From the IMG/VR virus record IMGVR_UViG_3300034158_000007, positions 62,001-126,000 of that record: 64,000 bases of DNA; one strand, written 5' to 3'. Origin of the DNA: a virus. Each line of letters begins with the position of its first letter. Position 1 is the first letter of the stretch. The notes beneath the pieces are model-generated. The model made no database searches. It was not told the DNA's origin and saw only the letters and a list, made by a program, of their open reading frames with translations. The position numbers and the translations under genes are program-made. Below are positions 40,151-50,100 of this stretch, piece by piece.

Positions 40151-41497
40151 ATGGCTACTATCACGAATCTTCCCGTTGACTTCAGCGGGAGGCTAGCTTC
40201 AAACCTGAGAACAAGTGAAGAACATGTATTGAACAAAGCCAATGGCCGAGTCAACCGCATGATCACACCTGAGTTCGGGGCTTTCTATACAGAGTCACTC
40301 GTGGTACGTACGACCACTGGTCTACTGCTTAAACGTGATACGGATTACGTCGTCACGTACTACTACGAAGATCTTGGTCTCCTCACATCTAAGGAGATCT
40401 GTGCCATCATTGTGGTAACCAACCCACTCGTACCAAATACCATTCGTATCACCTACCAAGCCTTTGGTGGTCCTTACGCATTGAGCCTTAAAGAACTCAA
40501 AGCGGTATTGGATGAAACTGAAGCTCCACAAGGTAAGATCAAATGGGACGAGATCATCAACAAACCGCTACAGTGGTTCCCTGCTGATCACGAACATGAG
40601 TACTGGCAGCTTTATGGTCTCGAGTCAACCAACGTCAACTTGGAACAACTCGGTAAGGCATGGGCCACTGGTCGAACGGGTATCATCGGTGATAACCGTA
40701 TCTACTACCAGAACTACATCATCAAAGCCCAGGCGGCAGTAGATGCATACCGCGCAGCTGTACAGGCACACGTCAGTGACCGCTCTAACCCACACTTAAC
40801 TGATAAGGTTAAGATCCAGTTGGGTAACGTTAACAACTGGCCTATGGCGAATACAGCTGAATCAACCGGCAACACAGCAACTGATCGTTACCAGCCTATT
40901 GGCGGTATTTACAATCAGACTGAGACGCACGTTAAGCCATTGCTGACATCACACATCACGAATCAGAACAACCCGCACCAAGTGCAGTTGACTGACCCGT
41001 TGTTGAACCTGTATAGCACACAGCAGATCCAAGAGATATTTGCACAGCATCTTAACATCAACCAGATGGCTGTGGACTCGACCAATCTGTCGGGCGTACC
41101 CGCTGCTGAGGTATGGCGTAACATTCGTACTGGGTTGGACGCATCTGCTGTTGATCCAGCAACTCGGTTTACTGTGACTTACTTCGGTTCACATCCAGCA
41201 GACTGGGTTCCAGAAGAATGGGTATTGAATGGTGCTAACGGCTATTCTAAAATCGCTGACATCATGAAACCCTATAACGAACGAAACGGTTCTATCTTCT
41301 ACGTCGGTAACATGACAGGTCGTTCTGATCAGGCTGGTGCAAATGAAGCTATCCGCGTTAAAACTCTGGATGCTAGCATTGGTAATGGTTCATGGTTAAT
41401 CGGTCAATTCCTTCGAGACTATAACGGTGGACGTGCGCTATGGAACCTCACGGTCGGTGTTAAAACCGGACCCGGTACTTTCAATATTGTTTTCTAA
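40151..41497 (+). CDS. 448 aa tail-fibre/baseplate paralogue 4
   Basis: N-terminal attachment domain (D-F-S-G-R-L-A-S-N-L, F-Y-T-E-S-L-V-V, D-T-D-Y, T-N-P-L-V-P-N), A-F-G-G in place of the M-V-G-G seen in paralogues 2 and 3. Modules follow: H-V-S-D-R-S-N-P-H...L-G-N-V-N-N-W near residue 210 and H-I-T-N-Q-N-N-P-H-Q-V near residue 270. The tip contains I-G-N-G-S-W-L-I-G. It completes the set of four and lies 12 nt after paralogue 3. Confidence 0.65.
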   Translation: MATITNLPVDFSGRLASNLRTSEEHVLNKANGRVNRMITPEFGAFYTESLVVRTTTGLLLKRDTDYVVTYYYEDLGLLTSKEICAIIVVTNPLVPNTIRITYQAFGGPYALSLKELKAVLDETEAPQGKIKWDEIINKPLQWFPADHEHEYWQLYGLESTNVNLEQLGKAWATGRTGIIGDNRIYYQNYIIKAQAAVDAYRAAVQAHVSDRSNPHLTDKVKIQLGNVNNWPMANTAESTGNTATDRYQPIGGIYNQTETHVKPLLTSHITNQNNPHQVQLTDPLLNLYSTQQIQEIFAQHLNINQMAVDSTNLSGVPAAEVWRNIRTGLDASAVDPATRFTVTYFGSHPADWVPEEWVLNGANGYSKIADIMKPYNERNGSIFYVGNMTGRSDQAGANEAIRVKTLDASIGNGSWLIGQFLRDYNGGRALWNLTVGVKTGPGTFNIVF

Positions 41498-41515
41498 TTT
41501 CTTGGAGTAACACAC

Positions 41516-42121
41516 ATGTTCTCACCTGATACCAATTACACCGGCGGTAAGCTTCCGGTAACAATCTTGTTCAACAAACAAAACGGCATGTACATTACTT
41601 ACGTAGTGGTACCGCTGGCAATGTCGCAACATGACGATACGCTCTACGAAGCCCGTGAAGCGATGTTTGACCATGCCCTTGACGTGATTCAGGGTCAACT
41701 CACCAAACTCCCCTCAGGGCTGTGGCAGGAGGACTGGAAGGTTATCCTACGCTCTGAACTACCTGAGGAAGTCTATGAACACGCTCTGAACTTGCAGGCC
41801 GAGCAAAAGATCACTAAACGCTATCCAATTGTTGATCAAATCAACCTGGTCGTAGCTGCTCTGCAACGACTGGCGAAAGAACATGACTTGAACGACCACC
41901 CTGAGTTCCAAGCATTGGCAGAGATGACCTCTTATACCGCCCAAGTACTTGAAACTAACGCAGCTAAGAAGGAGTTCTATCGTGACCACCCAGACGTTAT
42001 CTACATCTCCGACGAACAACGTGAGGCTGAAACTTCCGCTCGAATGGAAGGCGGTATCCATGAAGCACTTGGTCCAAGAGATGTTACCGGTGGTAGCGTT
42101 TTCGGCACACAGCGCCATTGA
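41516..42121 (+). CDS. hypothetical 201 aa protein, possible fibre chaperone
   Basis: Short beta-rich N-terminus and a long helical middle with charged residues, ending G-S-V-F-G-T-Q-R-H. It follows the fibre genes directly, where tail-fibre assembly chaperones often lie, but no chaperone motif is visible. Its end overlaps the start of the oxygenase gene by 41 nt. Confidence 0.5.
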   Translation: MFSPDTNYTGGKLPVTILFNKQNGMYITYVVVPLAMSQHDDTLYEAREAMFDHALDVIQGQLTKLPSGLWQEDWKVILRSELPEEVYEHALNLQAEQKITKRYPIVDQINLVVAALQRLAKEHDLNDHPEFQALAEMTSYTAQVLETNAAKKEFYRDHPDVIYISDEQREAETSARMEGGIHEALGPRDVTGGSVFGTQRH

Positions 42122-42542
42122 GTTAGTTCAGTACGTGGAGACACTACCAATCACGCAGTGGTACCATCGTTTAAAGATCAATAGTAAACCAACCAAGGGT
42201 GATCCAACAGCAGACTACTGGTTCATGGGGGATCGTCAGATGCCTAAAGAACTACGTGATCATCTGTTGGCACTGGCTCCGACTATTGACGGAGCTAAAC
42301 CTGAAGAGATCTGCCTTAACCGTTACGAAGTTGGTAACGGGATGCCGGAGCATGTTGACATTGCGATGTACCGTTACAACATGGTTATTCATCTGAGTGA
42401 CCATGGCGATGGATTGTTAGTAGGGGATGTGTTTTATGTGGATAAACCGGGACAAGGTGTCATCATGCCATTCAAGTCCCCACCTCATGAAGTACCTCCT
42501 GTAAAACACAGACGTTACACTTTGATCTATCTCTACGAATAG
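42081..42542 (+). CDS. 2OG-Fe(II) oxygenase, prolyl-hydroxylase-like
   Basis: A 153 aa protein with N-R-Y-x-x-G-x-x-M-P-E-H91-V-D93, then a Gly-rich jelly-roll strand pair, H136 and R144/R145. This is the complete HxD...H...R facial triad and 2OG-binding arginine of the P4H/AlkB-like superfamily, in compact form. The start is uncertain: 42081 was picked, but ATG 42060 is also in frame. It lies between fibre genes and another cupin-like gene. Possible targets are fibre residues (for example collagen-like repeats), host proteins or nucleic acid; unknown. Confidence 0.7.
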   Translation: MLPVVAFSAHSAIELVQYVETLPITQWYHRLKINSKPTKGDPTADYWFMGDRQMPKELRDHLLALAPTIDGAKPEEICLNRYEVGNGMPEHVDIAMYRYNMVIHLSDHGDGLLVGDVFYVDKPGQGVIMPFKSPPHEVPPVKHRRYTLIYLYE

Positions 42543-42550
42543 AGGCTATC

Positions 42551-43039
42551 ATGTACAAACAACTATTAGACAATACGAAAGAAGAAGTCGAAGCGCTGTT
42601 GGCGCTCAGTCGACAGGTCAAGTTCCATGCTGCCGAAGGTTACCGCCGTCGTGTTGGCGCTAACGGTCCTAATGCACTTAGTCGCTATAACGTGTCTAAG
42701 TGGTTTGACTGGACCCATGCACAACGTGAAGCTTTCCGCCCTAACTTCCCAGAGCCTCTACAGCGTAAAGCTATTCAAGGCTGGTTCTTGGACATCCCTA
42801 AAGGGACAGGCTTCCTCGACCTGATGGATTACTGGGTGGGTAAAGAACTGAGTGGTTCGGTTGTATGTACCGCACTGCGTAAACAGACGATCCTTCTGGA
42901 CCGCACACCACTGACTCTTGAGGTCGGTGAACAGATTACATTTAAGCTTGACGTACTCCATGAGATTAAACCATCCAAGCATGGACAACTCTGGGCATGC
43001 ATTATGTACCTCGGTGATCCGAAACAACAGACGGATTGA
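42551..43039 (+). CDS. cupin-like protein, possibly a degenerate oxygenase
   Basis: A 162 aa protein whose C-terminal half looks like a jelly-roll barrel, with L-H-E-I (about residue 137) and a following W-A-C-I-M-Y strand. The upstream HxD pair expected for an active iron dioxygenase is not evident. It may be a catalytically dead paralogue or an unrelated beta-barrel. Starts 8 nt after the active-looking oxygenase gene. Confidence 0.4.
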   Translation: MYKQLLDNTKEEVEALLALSRQVKFHAAEGYRRRVGANGPNALSRYNVSKWFDWTHAQREAFRPNFPEPLQRKAIQGWFLDIPKGTGFLDLMDYWVGKELSGSVVCTALRKQTILLDRTPLTLEVGEQITFKLDVLHEIKPSKHGQLWACIMYLGDPKQQTD

Positions 43040-43082
43040 TGTACAATCTTACATGGCATTTATAAACCCCTGAGGTCCAATC

Positions 43083-43982
43083 ATGGCAGATACAATCGCT
43101 AACCCAATTGATCAACAACTGATCAACGTAACACGTACGTGCTACGCAGCTTATCTACAAACCGTAAAGTATCTCGGTCTGTCTCCTTTCCGCGTTATCC
43201 CGCATACCACGCTCAACGAAAAGTATGGCATCGAGCCTACTACCGTACCGGCGGTGGGTGAGGTTCCTAACGTACGTTACATGGTTATCGGTAACATGGG
43301 TCACTACACCGTTAAAGGGCCAGATGGCGCTGACGAGGTAGCTAACCAAATCCACCGAGCCAATGATGCTGCTCTGTATAACGGTATTCCGTTTATCCTG
43401 CGTGAGACTGGTAATGACTTGCCAGCTGATCGTCGTGATCAATACTGCCTGCGCACTATCGAGCCTTACGGCGGTAAGAACTACATCGCTTACTACGCTC
43501 GTCGGATTAACACCACAGGCGTACAACCACAGTTGCTGGAACTGGAAGTAATTAACGGTATCATTACCGCTAAGCCTTACACTCCAACAGTTGATGACCT
43601 TAACCCAGTGCCTCCAGTTATCTCTAACTCGGGCACCGTGATCGGTTCTAATAAGACCGTGTCGGCTTCGGCCATCATTAAGGTTAACCTCACCGCTGAA
43701 GAGATCCGTGATATCACTGATGCTCACCGTATTCGTACGGGTAGTATTCGTTCTCCGATCATCTCTGAAATTGGTCTGTGCTCCGGTGTTGACAAACGTG
43801 TTACTGCTCCAGGTCAAGGCTTCCAGTATCTGGAAGTAATCGCCTGTCAGGTCAACGTCTTCATTTCTACCAACCATCCGATCGGTTATAACTCCAGTGG
43901 CCTGGATCTGACCTTCGACATTGGTGGTGTAGAACCAATGCTCGGTTCGAATGCTGTGAACCAAGCGAAGTTCGTTAACTAA
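43083..43982 (+). CDS. 299 aa probable virion protein
   Basis: A beta-rich protein of even composition, with a proline-rich hinge (P-V-P-P-V-I-S) near residue 176 and an acidic/hydrophobic remainder. It sits between the fibre/oxygenase group and the RuvC-like gene. AGGT lies upstream of the ATG. Its style suggests a tail or baseplate structural protein. No motif recognised. Confidence 0.55.
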   Translation: MADTIANPIDQQLINVTRTCYAAYLQTVKYLGLSPFRVIPHTTLNEKYGIEPTTVPAVGEVPNVRYMVIGNMGHYTVKGPDGADEVANQIHRANDAALYNGIPFILRETGNDLPADRRDQYCLRTIEPYGGKNYIAYYARRINTTGVQPQLLELEVINGIITAKPYTPTVDDLNPVPPVISNSGTVIGSNKTVSASAIIKVNLTAEEIRDITDAHRIRTGSIRSPIISEIGLCSGVDKRVTAPGQGFQYLEVIACQVNVFISTNHPIGYNSSGLDLTFDIGGVEPMLGSNAVNQAKFVN

Positions 43983-43991
43983 GGATTGACT

Positions 43992-44555
43992 ATGTTAGTG
44001 ATGCCTGAGAGTAGAGAAGCTTTCAGAATCGCTGGATTTGACCCAGGTGCAAACTTGGGTCTTTCACTTATTGAGAACCGGTTAGATGGATCAAACCCGG
44101 TTGTGAAGTTAGCTGAGACAGCTAAGTTGAATCCAACTGAATTCTGCTATAAGGACATGGCTGAGTTACACGGGAATCGTGTAGCCCGCCTAATGATCCT
44201 TTATGACACTGTTACCCAGTTCCTTCGTACGCACAAGCCACACGGTGTAATCATCGAGGGTAACTATCTAGGTCGCTTTGCAAATGCCTTCGCAAGCCTT
44301 GTGGAGTGTGTGATCGTTATTCGCAACGCTGTGTATGCATACGACCCCTTCATGCCCTTGCAGATTGTTGACCCCACTACGGTGAAGACTAACATCGGTA
44401 TGATCAAGATTCGCGGTACGGATAAGGAAGATGTCCGTAAAGCTCTGAAAGCCCTTAAGGAACTAGAGTGGGATGGTGTAGACATTGACGACCTCGATGA
44501 ACACGCAGTCGACTCTGTTGCTATTGGTTATTACTACACGTCGCAACTACTTTAA
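43992..44555 (+). CDS. RuvC-like Holliday-junction resolvase
   Basis: A 187 aa RNase H-fold nuclease. F-D17-P-G-A-N-L-G-L-S-L opens strand 1 with the first acidic residue. V-I-I-E89-G-N-Y gives the second, and D-E-H171-A-V-D174-S-V-A-I-G-Y gives the final His/Asp pair. These match the D...E...(H)xxD pattern of RuvC. It would cut four-way junctions in recombined or branched phage DNA before packaging. AAGGA 6 nt upstream sets the start at 43992 rather than the in-frame TTG. It lies just ahead of the lysis genes. Confidence 0.82.
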   Translation: MLVMPESREAFRIAGFDPGANLGLSLIENRLDGSNPVVKLAETAKLNPTEFCYKDMAELHGNRVARLMILYDTVTQFLRTHKPHGVIIEGNYLGRFANAFASLVECVIVIRNAVYAYDPFMPLQIVDPTTVKTNIGMIKIRGTDKEDVRKALKALKELEWDGVDIDDLDEHAVDSVAIGYYYTSQLL

Positions 44556-44564
44556 GGTGCAGCT

Positions 44565-45002
44565 ATGTTAACGCTACTAAAAGGTATTAGCACGAAAGTG
44601 TATGTGGGTATCATTTTGGTGTTACTCGCAACGAGTTGGTTCCTCTACAAGTCCTATACAAACGGGCTAGTAGAGCAGGGGGCATTGCAGTCATCGAATG
44701 TTACCCTGCAAAACAACGTGGACTACGTTGAGAAATCAGCGAAGATAACGGACAAGGTCGTTAACGATTTTGTTACTGAATCTAGAGAGTCCAAACTAAA
44801 AAACGATGCTATACGCAAAGAGGCTCTGAATGAGTACATTAATAAGGTCGAGCCTAAGGTCTTGGTTAAGCCCATTGATCAAGCACCCAAAGTGCCTGAT
44901 GATGCTGATCGTATTGATGGCCTTGCTAAGCGCATGCTCGAGAACTACTGTCGTGCCCGACCAGAAGACGCACGATGCAATCCCGTCAACCCTGAAAAGT
45001 AG
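44565..45002 (+). CDS. inner-membrane spanin (Rz-like)
   Basis: 145 aa with one N-terminal transmembrane segment (about 11-28), followed by a charged helical ectodomain suited to a coiled coil and a Pro-rich end. This is the usual Rz layout. The outer-membrane partner gene is nested in another frame within its last third (44830 onward). The complex would fuse inner and outer membranes at the end of lysis. It forms a cassette with the following two genes. Confidence 0.72.
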   Translation: MLTLLKGISTKVYVGIILVLLATSWFLYKSYTNGLVEQGALQSSNVTLQNNVDYVEKSAKITDKVVNDFVTESRESKLKNDAIRKEALNEYINKVEPKVLVKPIDQAPKVPDDADRIDGLAKRMLENYCRARPEDARCNPVNPEK

Positions 45003-45225
45003 ATGCAACATCGCTCCGCCTCCAGCTACTGCCGAACTACTTAATGCTACTCAGCTAATGCCAGCGATCATCGATCCTTGGGAAGCTCGGTTCCTCCTTA
45101 TGTACGATGCGTATATGGTTCAGACGGGAAACCTCATCGACTGTGATCGACAGGTCGGTTATATCCGCGAATGGGATGACCAACACCTGGAGATGAAACA
45201 TGAACCTCGAAAAACTGCTAACTGA
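44830..45225 (+). CDS. outer-membrane spanin lipoprotein (Rz1-like), nested
   Basis: 131 aa in a different frame from the Rz-like gene, overlapping it over 44830-45002. AAAGAGG 6 nt upstream supports the ATG. A basic n-region is followed by a hydrophobic core and the lipobox L-L-S-A-C36. The mature part is Pro-containing and longer than typical Rz1 proteins. Embedding of Rz1 within Rz is classical. Its end overlaps the next gene by 26 nt. Confidence 0.72.
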   Translation: MSTLIRSSLRSWLSPLIKHPKCLMMLIVLMALLSACSRTTVVPDQKTHDAIPSTLKSRCNIAPPPATAELLNATQLMPAIIDPWEARFLLMYDAYMVQTGNLIDCDRQVGYIREWDDQHLEMKHEPRKTAN

Positions 45226-45601
45226 TCAAGGTAGTGATCCTCTATCTGACAAATTGAATGGACCCTCGTTGAGGGCTTTCATCAATGCCAACCTCAAAAG
45301 GGTTGGTGTAGAGGCAGTGAATGCGACTACACCCTGTGACGTAATACTGGAACGGATCTACTCGTTGGAAGATTCAGACGTTCAGAAGAAGTTGCTTGAA
45401 AGACAAGTAACCGAACTGAACAGTGACACTAACTATAAAAGGCTCAGCATGTACGGCTCGCTTATCCTAGCGGCCATTGTCATTGTGCTTGGACTAGATA
45501 GTGTAACAGGTGGTAACCTAAGTCCTGAGGCTATTGACGCTCTTAAGACTATCGGGTCGGGGATCTTGCAAATGATCTCTGGTAGTTTCACTACGGCATA
45601 A
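45200..45601 (+). CDS. putative holin-like membrane protein
   Basis: 133 aa with a charged N-terminal domain, one clear transmembrane segment (about 83-99) and a second weakly hydrophobic helix (111-130) ending near the C-terminus. GGAG supports the start. Its place between spanins and muramidase makes a holin or holin-like lysis regulator plausible, though N-terminal spans are more usual in holins. Confidence rests on context. Confidence 0.45.
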   Translation: MNLEKLLTDQGSDPLSDKLNGPSLRAFINANLKRVGVEAVNATTPCDVILERIYSLEDSDVQKKLLERQVTELNSDTNYKRLSMYGSLILAAIVIVLGLDSVTGGNLSPEAIDALKTIGSGILQMISGSFTTA

Positions 45602-45614
45602 AACAACATATTAG

Positions 45615-45640
45615 CCTCCCCTTTATAGGGGAGGTTTTAT
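45615..45640 (+). terminator. intrinsic terminator after holin-like gene
   Basis: CCTCCCC (45615-45621) and GGGGAGG (45628-45634) followed by TTTTATTATG. The preceding ACAACATATT is shared with the 44-bp repeated terminator. Confidence 0.85.
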
Positions 45641-45690
45641 TATGCTATGTAGTTCAAGTAGTTTTTTACACTGTTATAAGAGGGTTTCAC

Positions 45691-46242
45691 ATGAGTGATC
45701 GTTTTCCCTACAACTTGCCTTCGCGAGAAGCACTTGTAGAACTGGTTCGGCGATCTACCAATCGACCTGACTTGAAGGATGAATATGTAACCTTCGAGGA
45801 CCTGTTCTTTTCACCAACCATAGTAGAACCGGGTCGCACGTCGATTGAAATGATTGACCGCGTGACCAGTCAGAAAGAATGGTTTGAATTCAGACGACTG
45901 GAGCTGAGTAACAATCGTTGCCTCGGTCCATTGGTCAGTATTAAGATTATGGGTGATCCTACCCCAGCTAACATCGCAGCTGAGATTAACCGCTCCCGTA
46001 AAATGAAGTTCGGTCCTAGTGACGTATCTTTCTCTGACGAACTGATCCCAGTAATGGGTACAACCTTCGAGTACATCATGCCTGCATTGTCAGGTAGTTA
46101 TGTTTTCTACGGTAGCACTAAGGTACAGGTCGAGGTTCTTCCAATCTCACAATGGACACGTTATCTCGAGAACGGCGCTATCCGTTATACGCAAGAAGGC
46201 GTTGCCCGTGAACTCGAGCACCGCATTAACCGCTGGAGTTGA
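45691..46242 (+). CDS. hypothetical 183 aa protein
   Basis: Soluble, mixed composition, with a Pro-rich start and many Arg in the C-terminal quarter. It sits between the holin-like gene and the muramidase, with 2 nt to the latter. A structural or lysis-related role is possible, but nothing specific is visible. Confidence 0.55.
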   Translation: MSDRFPYNLPSREALVELVRRSTNRPDLKDEYVTFEDLFFSPTIVEPGRTSIEMIDRVTSQKEWFEFRRLELSNNRCLGPLVSIKIMGDPTPANIAAEINRSRKMKFGPSDVSFSDELIPVMGTTFEYIMPALSGSYVFYGSTKVQVEVLPISQWTRYLENGAIRYTQEGVARELEHRINRWS

Positions 46243-46244
46243 TC

Positions 46245-47039
46245 ATGGCTTTATTAAAGAATGGTTCCCGTGGGGAACAAGTAGCAGCTTTACAACGTCA
46301 ACTTAAGAGTCTCGGCTATACTCTTAAGGACGATGGTGTTTTTGGAGACACCACGGAACGTTATGTAAAGGAAGTCCAACGCCGGTTCAAATTGACCGAT
46401 GACGGAGTGGTCGGAGATAAAACTTGGGCGGTACTGAATACCCCTAACTCCACCCTGAAGACATTGACCGAAGCGGACTACGCTTGGGCAGCAGATTTCC
46501 TTGCTGACGATGTGGCATCTGTTAAAGCAGTCCGTGAAGTAGAGGCACCCCAAGGTGGTTTCTTGCCTGACGGGCGAGTTACTATTCTTTATGAACGTCA
46601 CGTGATGTATCGTCAACTGTTCGCTAACGGCTTTGACCCCGATAAGTACGCTGCCAGTAATCCAGATATAGTTAATAAGAAGACTGGTGGATACCTCGGC
46701 AAAGCTGCTGAATATAAACGTTTGGCTGCCGCCGAACTGATTGATCAGAAGTCTGCACTGGAATCCTGTTCTTGGGGTGCTTACCAGATCATGGGGTATC
46801 ACTGGAAAATCTTGGGGTTCGATAGCGTGTATAGCTTCGTTGCCAAGATGAAAGAATCTGAACGTGGTCAACTGGAATGTTTCGTACGCTTCATTAAATC
46901 ACAACCTGCGCTACTGAAAGCAATCCGTAGTGATGATTGGGTAACCTTCGCACGCTACTACAATGGGTCGAATTACCGGGCAAACAAGTACGACGATAAA
47001 CTCCAAGCCGCTTTTATTAAATATGGCGGATTGAAATAA
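46245..47039 (+). CDS. endolysin: PG-binding domain plus N-acetylmuramidase
   Basis: 264 aa, modular. Residues 3-64 form a PG_binding_1 domain (G-S-R-G-E-Q-V-A-A-L-Q-x-x-L...D-G-V-F-G-D...V-G-D-K-T-W). From about residue 75 comes a muramidase domain of the DUF3380 type (V-R-E-V-E-A-P-Q-G-G-F and I-L-Y-E-R-H), with G-A-Y-Q-I-M-G and a Y-Y-N-G-S end as in that family. No signal peptide is present, so it needs the holin-like protein for access. GGAG 6 nt upstream fixes the start at 46245. It cleaves peptidoglycan glycan strands at lysis. Confidence 0.85.
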   Translation: MALLKNGSRGEQVAALQRQLKSLGYTLKDDGVFGDTTERYVKEVQRRFKLTDDGVVGDKTWAVLNTPNSTLKTLTEADYAWAADFLADDVASVKAVREVEAPQGGFLPDGRVTILYERHVMYRQLFANGFDPDKYAASNPDIVNKKTGGYLGKAAEYKRLAAAELIDQKSALESCSWGAYQIMGYHWKILGFDSVYSFVAKMKESERGQLECFVRFIKSQPALLKAIRSDDWVTFARYYNGSNYRANKYDDKLQAAFIKYGGLK

Positions 47040-47042
47040 TTA

Positions 47043-47081
47043 CCCAACAGTATAGGTCTTATTTTAAATAAGCCGGTTGGG
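47043..47081 (+). terminator. hairpin after endolysin gene
   Basis: CCCAAC (47043-47048) pairs with GTTGGG (47076-47081), enclosing an inner CTTAT/ATAAG stem. There is no long T-tract, so termination is probably partial. Confidence 0.5.
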
Positions 47082-47106
47082 CAGATAACTTTTAAAGGAT
47101 AACATA

Positions 47107-50100
47107 ATGGCTGATCAAAAGCAAGCAGGTATGATCTCTGGTATGTCGCCACTGGCGGTCATCACCGGCGACGAACTGATGGAAGTATCCAGCCGTCAGG
47201 TTGACGGTACCTGGAAAACATTTTCGATCTTGATCAACAAGATCCGTACTAACCAAGGTCTTTCTGCGTATGAAGTAGCGGTGGTTAACGGCTTCACCGG
47301 CACCCAAGCAGAATGGTTGGAATCTCTCGTAGGTAAATCAGCGTATGAAATCGCTGTTGACCTAGGCTTCGTAGGTACTGAAGCTGAATTCATTGCATCA
47401 CTCGTCGGTCCCTCCGCTTATGATGAAGCTGTTAAAGCTGGCTACAACGGTACTGAAGCTGAATGGCTAAAGTCGCTGGAAGGTAAGTCCGCTTATCAGC
47501 TCGCAGTCATCAATGGCTTCGTAGGCGATGTAACCGCATGGCTGAAGTCTTTGGAAGGTAAGAACGCCTACCAGATCGCTAAGGAACTCGATCCAACGAT
47601 CGGTACTGAAGCTGAATGGATTGAATCCTTGGCTGGTGCATCTGCATACGACGTGGCCGTAGAAAACGGTTTTGTTGGTACCCAAGAAGCCTGGCTGACC
47701 TCCCTCCAGGGTAAGTCCGCTTACCAAGTATGGGTTGCACAAGGTAACACCGGTACTGAGGCAGATTACCTTCTGTCCCTGAAAGGCCAAGACGGTACTA
47801 ATGGTACCAATGGTAAGTCTGCTTATCAGATCTGGGTTGACGAAGGTCACGTAGGTGATGAGGCTGCATTCCTGCTGTCTCTGAAAGGGACTGATGGCGT
47901 TAATGGTCTTAGCGCATACCAAGTCTGGGAAGCCCAGCCCGCCAACACCGGTAAAACTGAAGCACAGTTTATCACTGCCATCACTGGTAAAAACGGTACT
48001 GACGGTGAGTCTGCTTATGAGATCTGGGAATCTCAACCGGGTAACACCGGTAAAACAGAACTGGAGTTTCTGGAGGCTATCACCGGTAAAGACGGTAAGT
48101 CTGCATATGACCTGTGGGTAGCGGTACCAGCAAACGCTGGTAAGTCCGAAGCCGAGTTCTTGGAGTCCTTGAAAGGTAAGGATGGTACCAACGGTACTAA
48201 TGGCCAATCGGCATATGAACTGTGGGAATCTCAACCAGCTAACTCCGGTAAATCGGAAGCTGAATTCCTGACTTCTTTGGAAGGTGATTCGGCTTACCAA
48301 GTGTGGCTGAATGAAGGTAACGTTGGTGATGTAGCCGCCTACCTGCTGTCGCTTAAAGGTCAGATCGGTGCAGACGGTAAGTCCGCTTATCAGGTATGGC
48401 TTGATGCTGGTAACGTAGGTACTGCCGATGCATTCCTTCTGAGCCTCAAGGGTGAGAAAGGTAAAGACGGCACCAATGGTACTAACGGTACCAATGGTCA
48501 GGCTATTAATATCATCGCAACGATCGATCAGGAACAATTTGATCAAATCGTAGCTGACAACCAATCTGTTGTTGGTGACGGTTACATCGTCGGTGATATC
48601 TTCCAGCTGTTGGGCGAAGATGGTTGGGTTCCTTCCAATCCTATCGTCGGTCCTGCTGGTAAGGGTCTGAACTATCTGGGTACCTGGCCAACTGGTGGTG
48701 CTCTGCCACTGGGTCCTACCTTCGTAGCTGGTGACACTTACATCTGGGGTGCTACTGAAGATAAGAAGTCCCTGTGGACTCTGATCGAAGCTGATCCTGA
48801 TAAAGGTATCGTACAGCACTGGGTTGACATTGGTGTACCGGGTCCTCGTGGCGCTTCGGCATACGAAACTTGGCTCGCTCTACCGGGTAATGCTGGTAAG
48901 CCTGAGGCCGACTTCATCGCCGCCATCAAAGGTGGTAAGGGTGATACCGGTCTGACTGGTCCTGATGGTAAGTCTGCCTTCGTGGTGTGGCAAGAAGAAG
49001 CGGGTAATGCCGGTAAGACGGAAGAAGAGTTCTTTGCCTTCCTGACTGGTAAGTCTGCTTATCAAGCCGCCGTTGATGGTGGTTTCACTGGTACCCAACC
49101 TGAGTGGCTTGAATCGCTGAAAGGCGAATCTGCATACCAACTCGCGGTTGAAGGTGGTTACACCGGTACACAGGTTGAGTGGATCGCATCCCTCCACGGT
49201 AAGTCTGCTTATGAGATCGCTGTAGCTGGCGGTTACGTAGGTACTGAAGTACAGTGGGTCGCCTCGCTGAAAGGTGAGAAAGGCGAAGCTGCTATCGCTT
49301 TCGAAATCATCGCTAAGCTGACCGATGTTAGCGAACTCCCGAAACCGGGTGACCCTACTCGTGCGTATTACGTTGGTAAAGATCTGTACGTTTGGATCGA
49401 TGCTGAAAACGACTACGAGAACATGGGTGCCTTGGATGGCCAATCAGCTTACGAGCTGTGGGTAGCACAACCGGGTAATGCTGGTAAAACTGAAGCACAA
49501 TTCCTGCAATCTCTGCACGGTAAGAATCTTCAGGTTCTGGGTACCAAAGCTAACGAAGCTGCTATTAAGGCTATCGTTGATCCAGTTGAGCAAGATGCAT
49601 GGCTCGCTGCTGACACTGATCACCTGTGGATCTTTGCTGGTGGTACGTGGATCGATGCTGGTAAGTTTGGTGGTGACAACGGTAAGTCTGCTTACGAACT
49701 CTGGGAAGAGCAAGCTGGTAACGTAGGTAAGACTGAGCAAGAGTTCTTGGACTCCCTGAAAGGGACTAACGGCACCAATGGTACTAACGGTACCAATGGC
49801 GAGTCCGCCTACGAGTTGTGGGAATCTCAACCAGCTAACACTGGTAAGTCTGAGACCGAGTTCCTCCAGTCGTTGAAAGGTACTGACGGCACTGACGGTA
49901 AATCAGCTTACGAGCTGTACGTTGATGGCGGCGGTCTCCTGACTGAACCTGAGTGGCTCCTGTCGCTTAAAGGTAAGGATGGCGTTAACGGTACCACCAC
50001 TAGCTATAAAGGCGCTCTGCCGACTGTAGCTGACCTGACTCCATACGTTGCAACTGCACAACTGAACGATGCGTACTCCATCACTGCTACTGGTGATCTG

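Noticed and set aside
47467-48819. 450 aa minus-strand frame under the long fibre
   Set aside because: It is generated by the repeats of the fibre gene; its 'repeats' are the reverse of the S-A-Y units.
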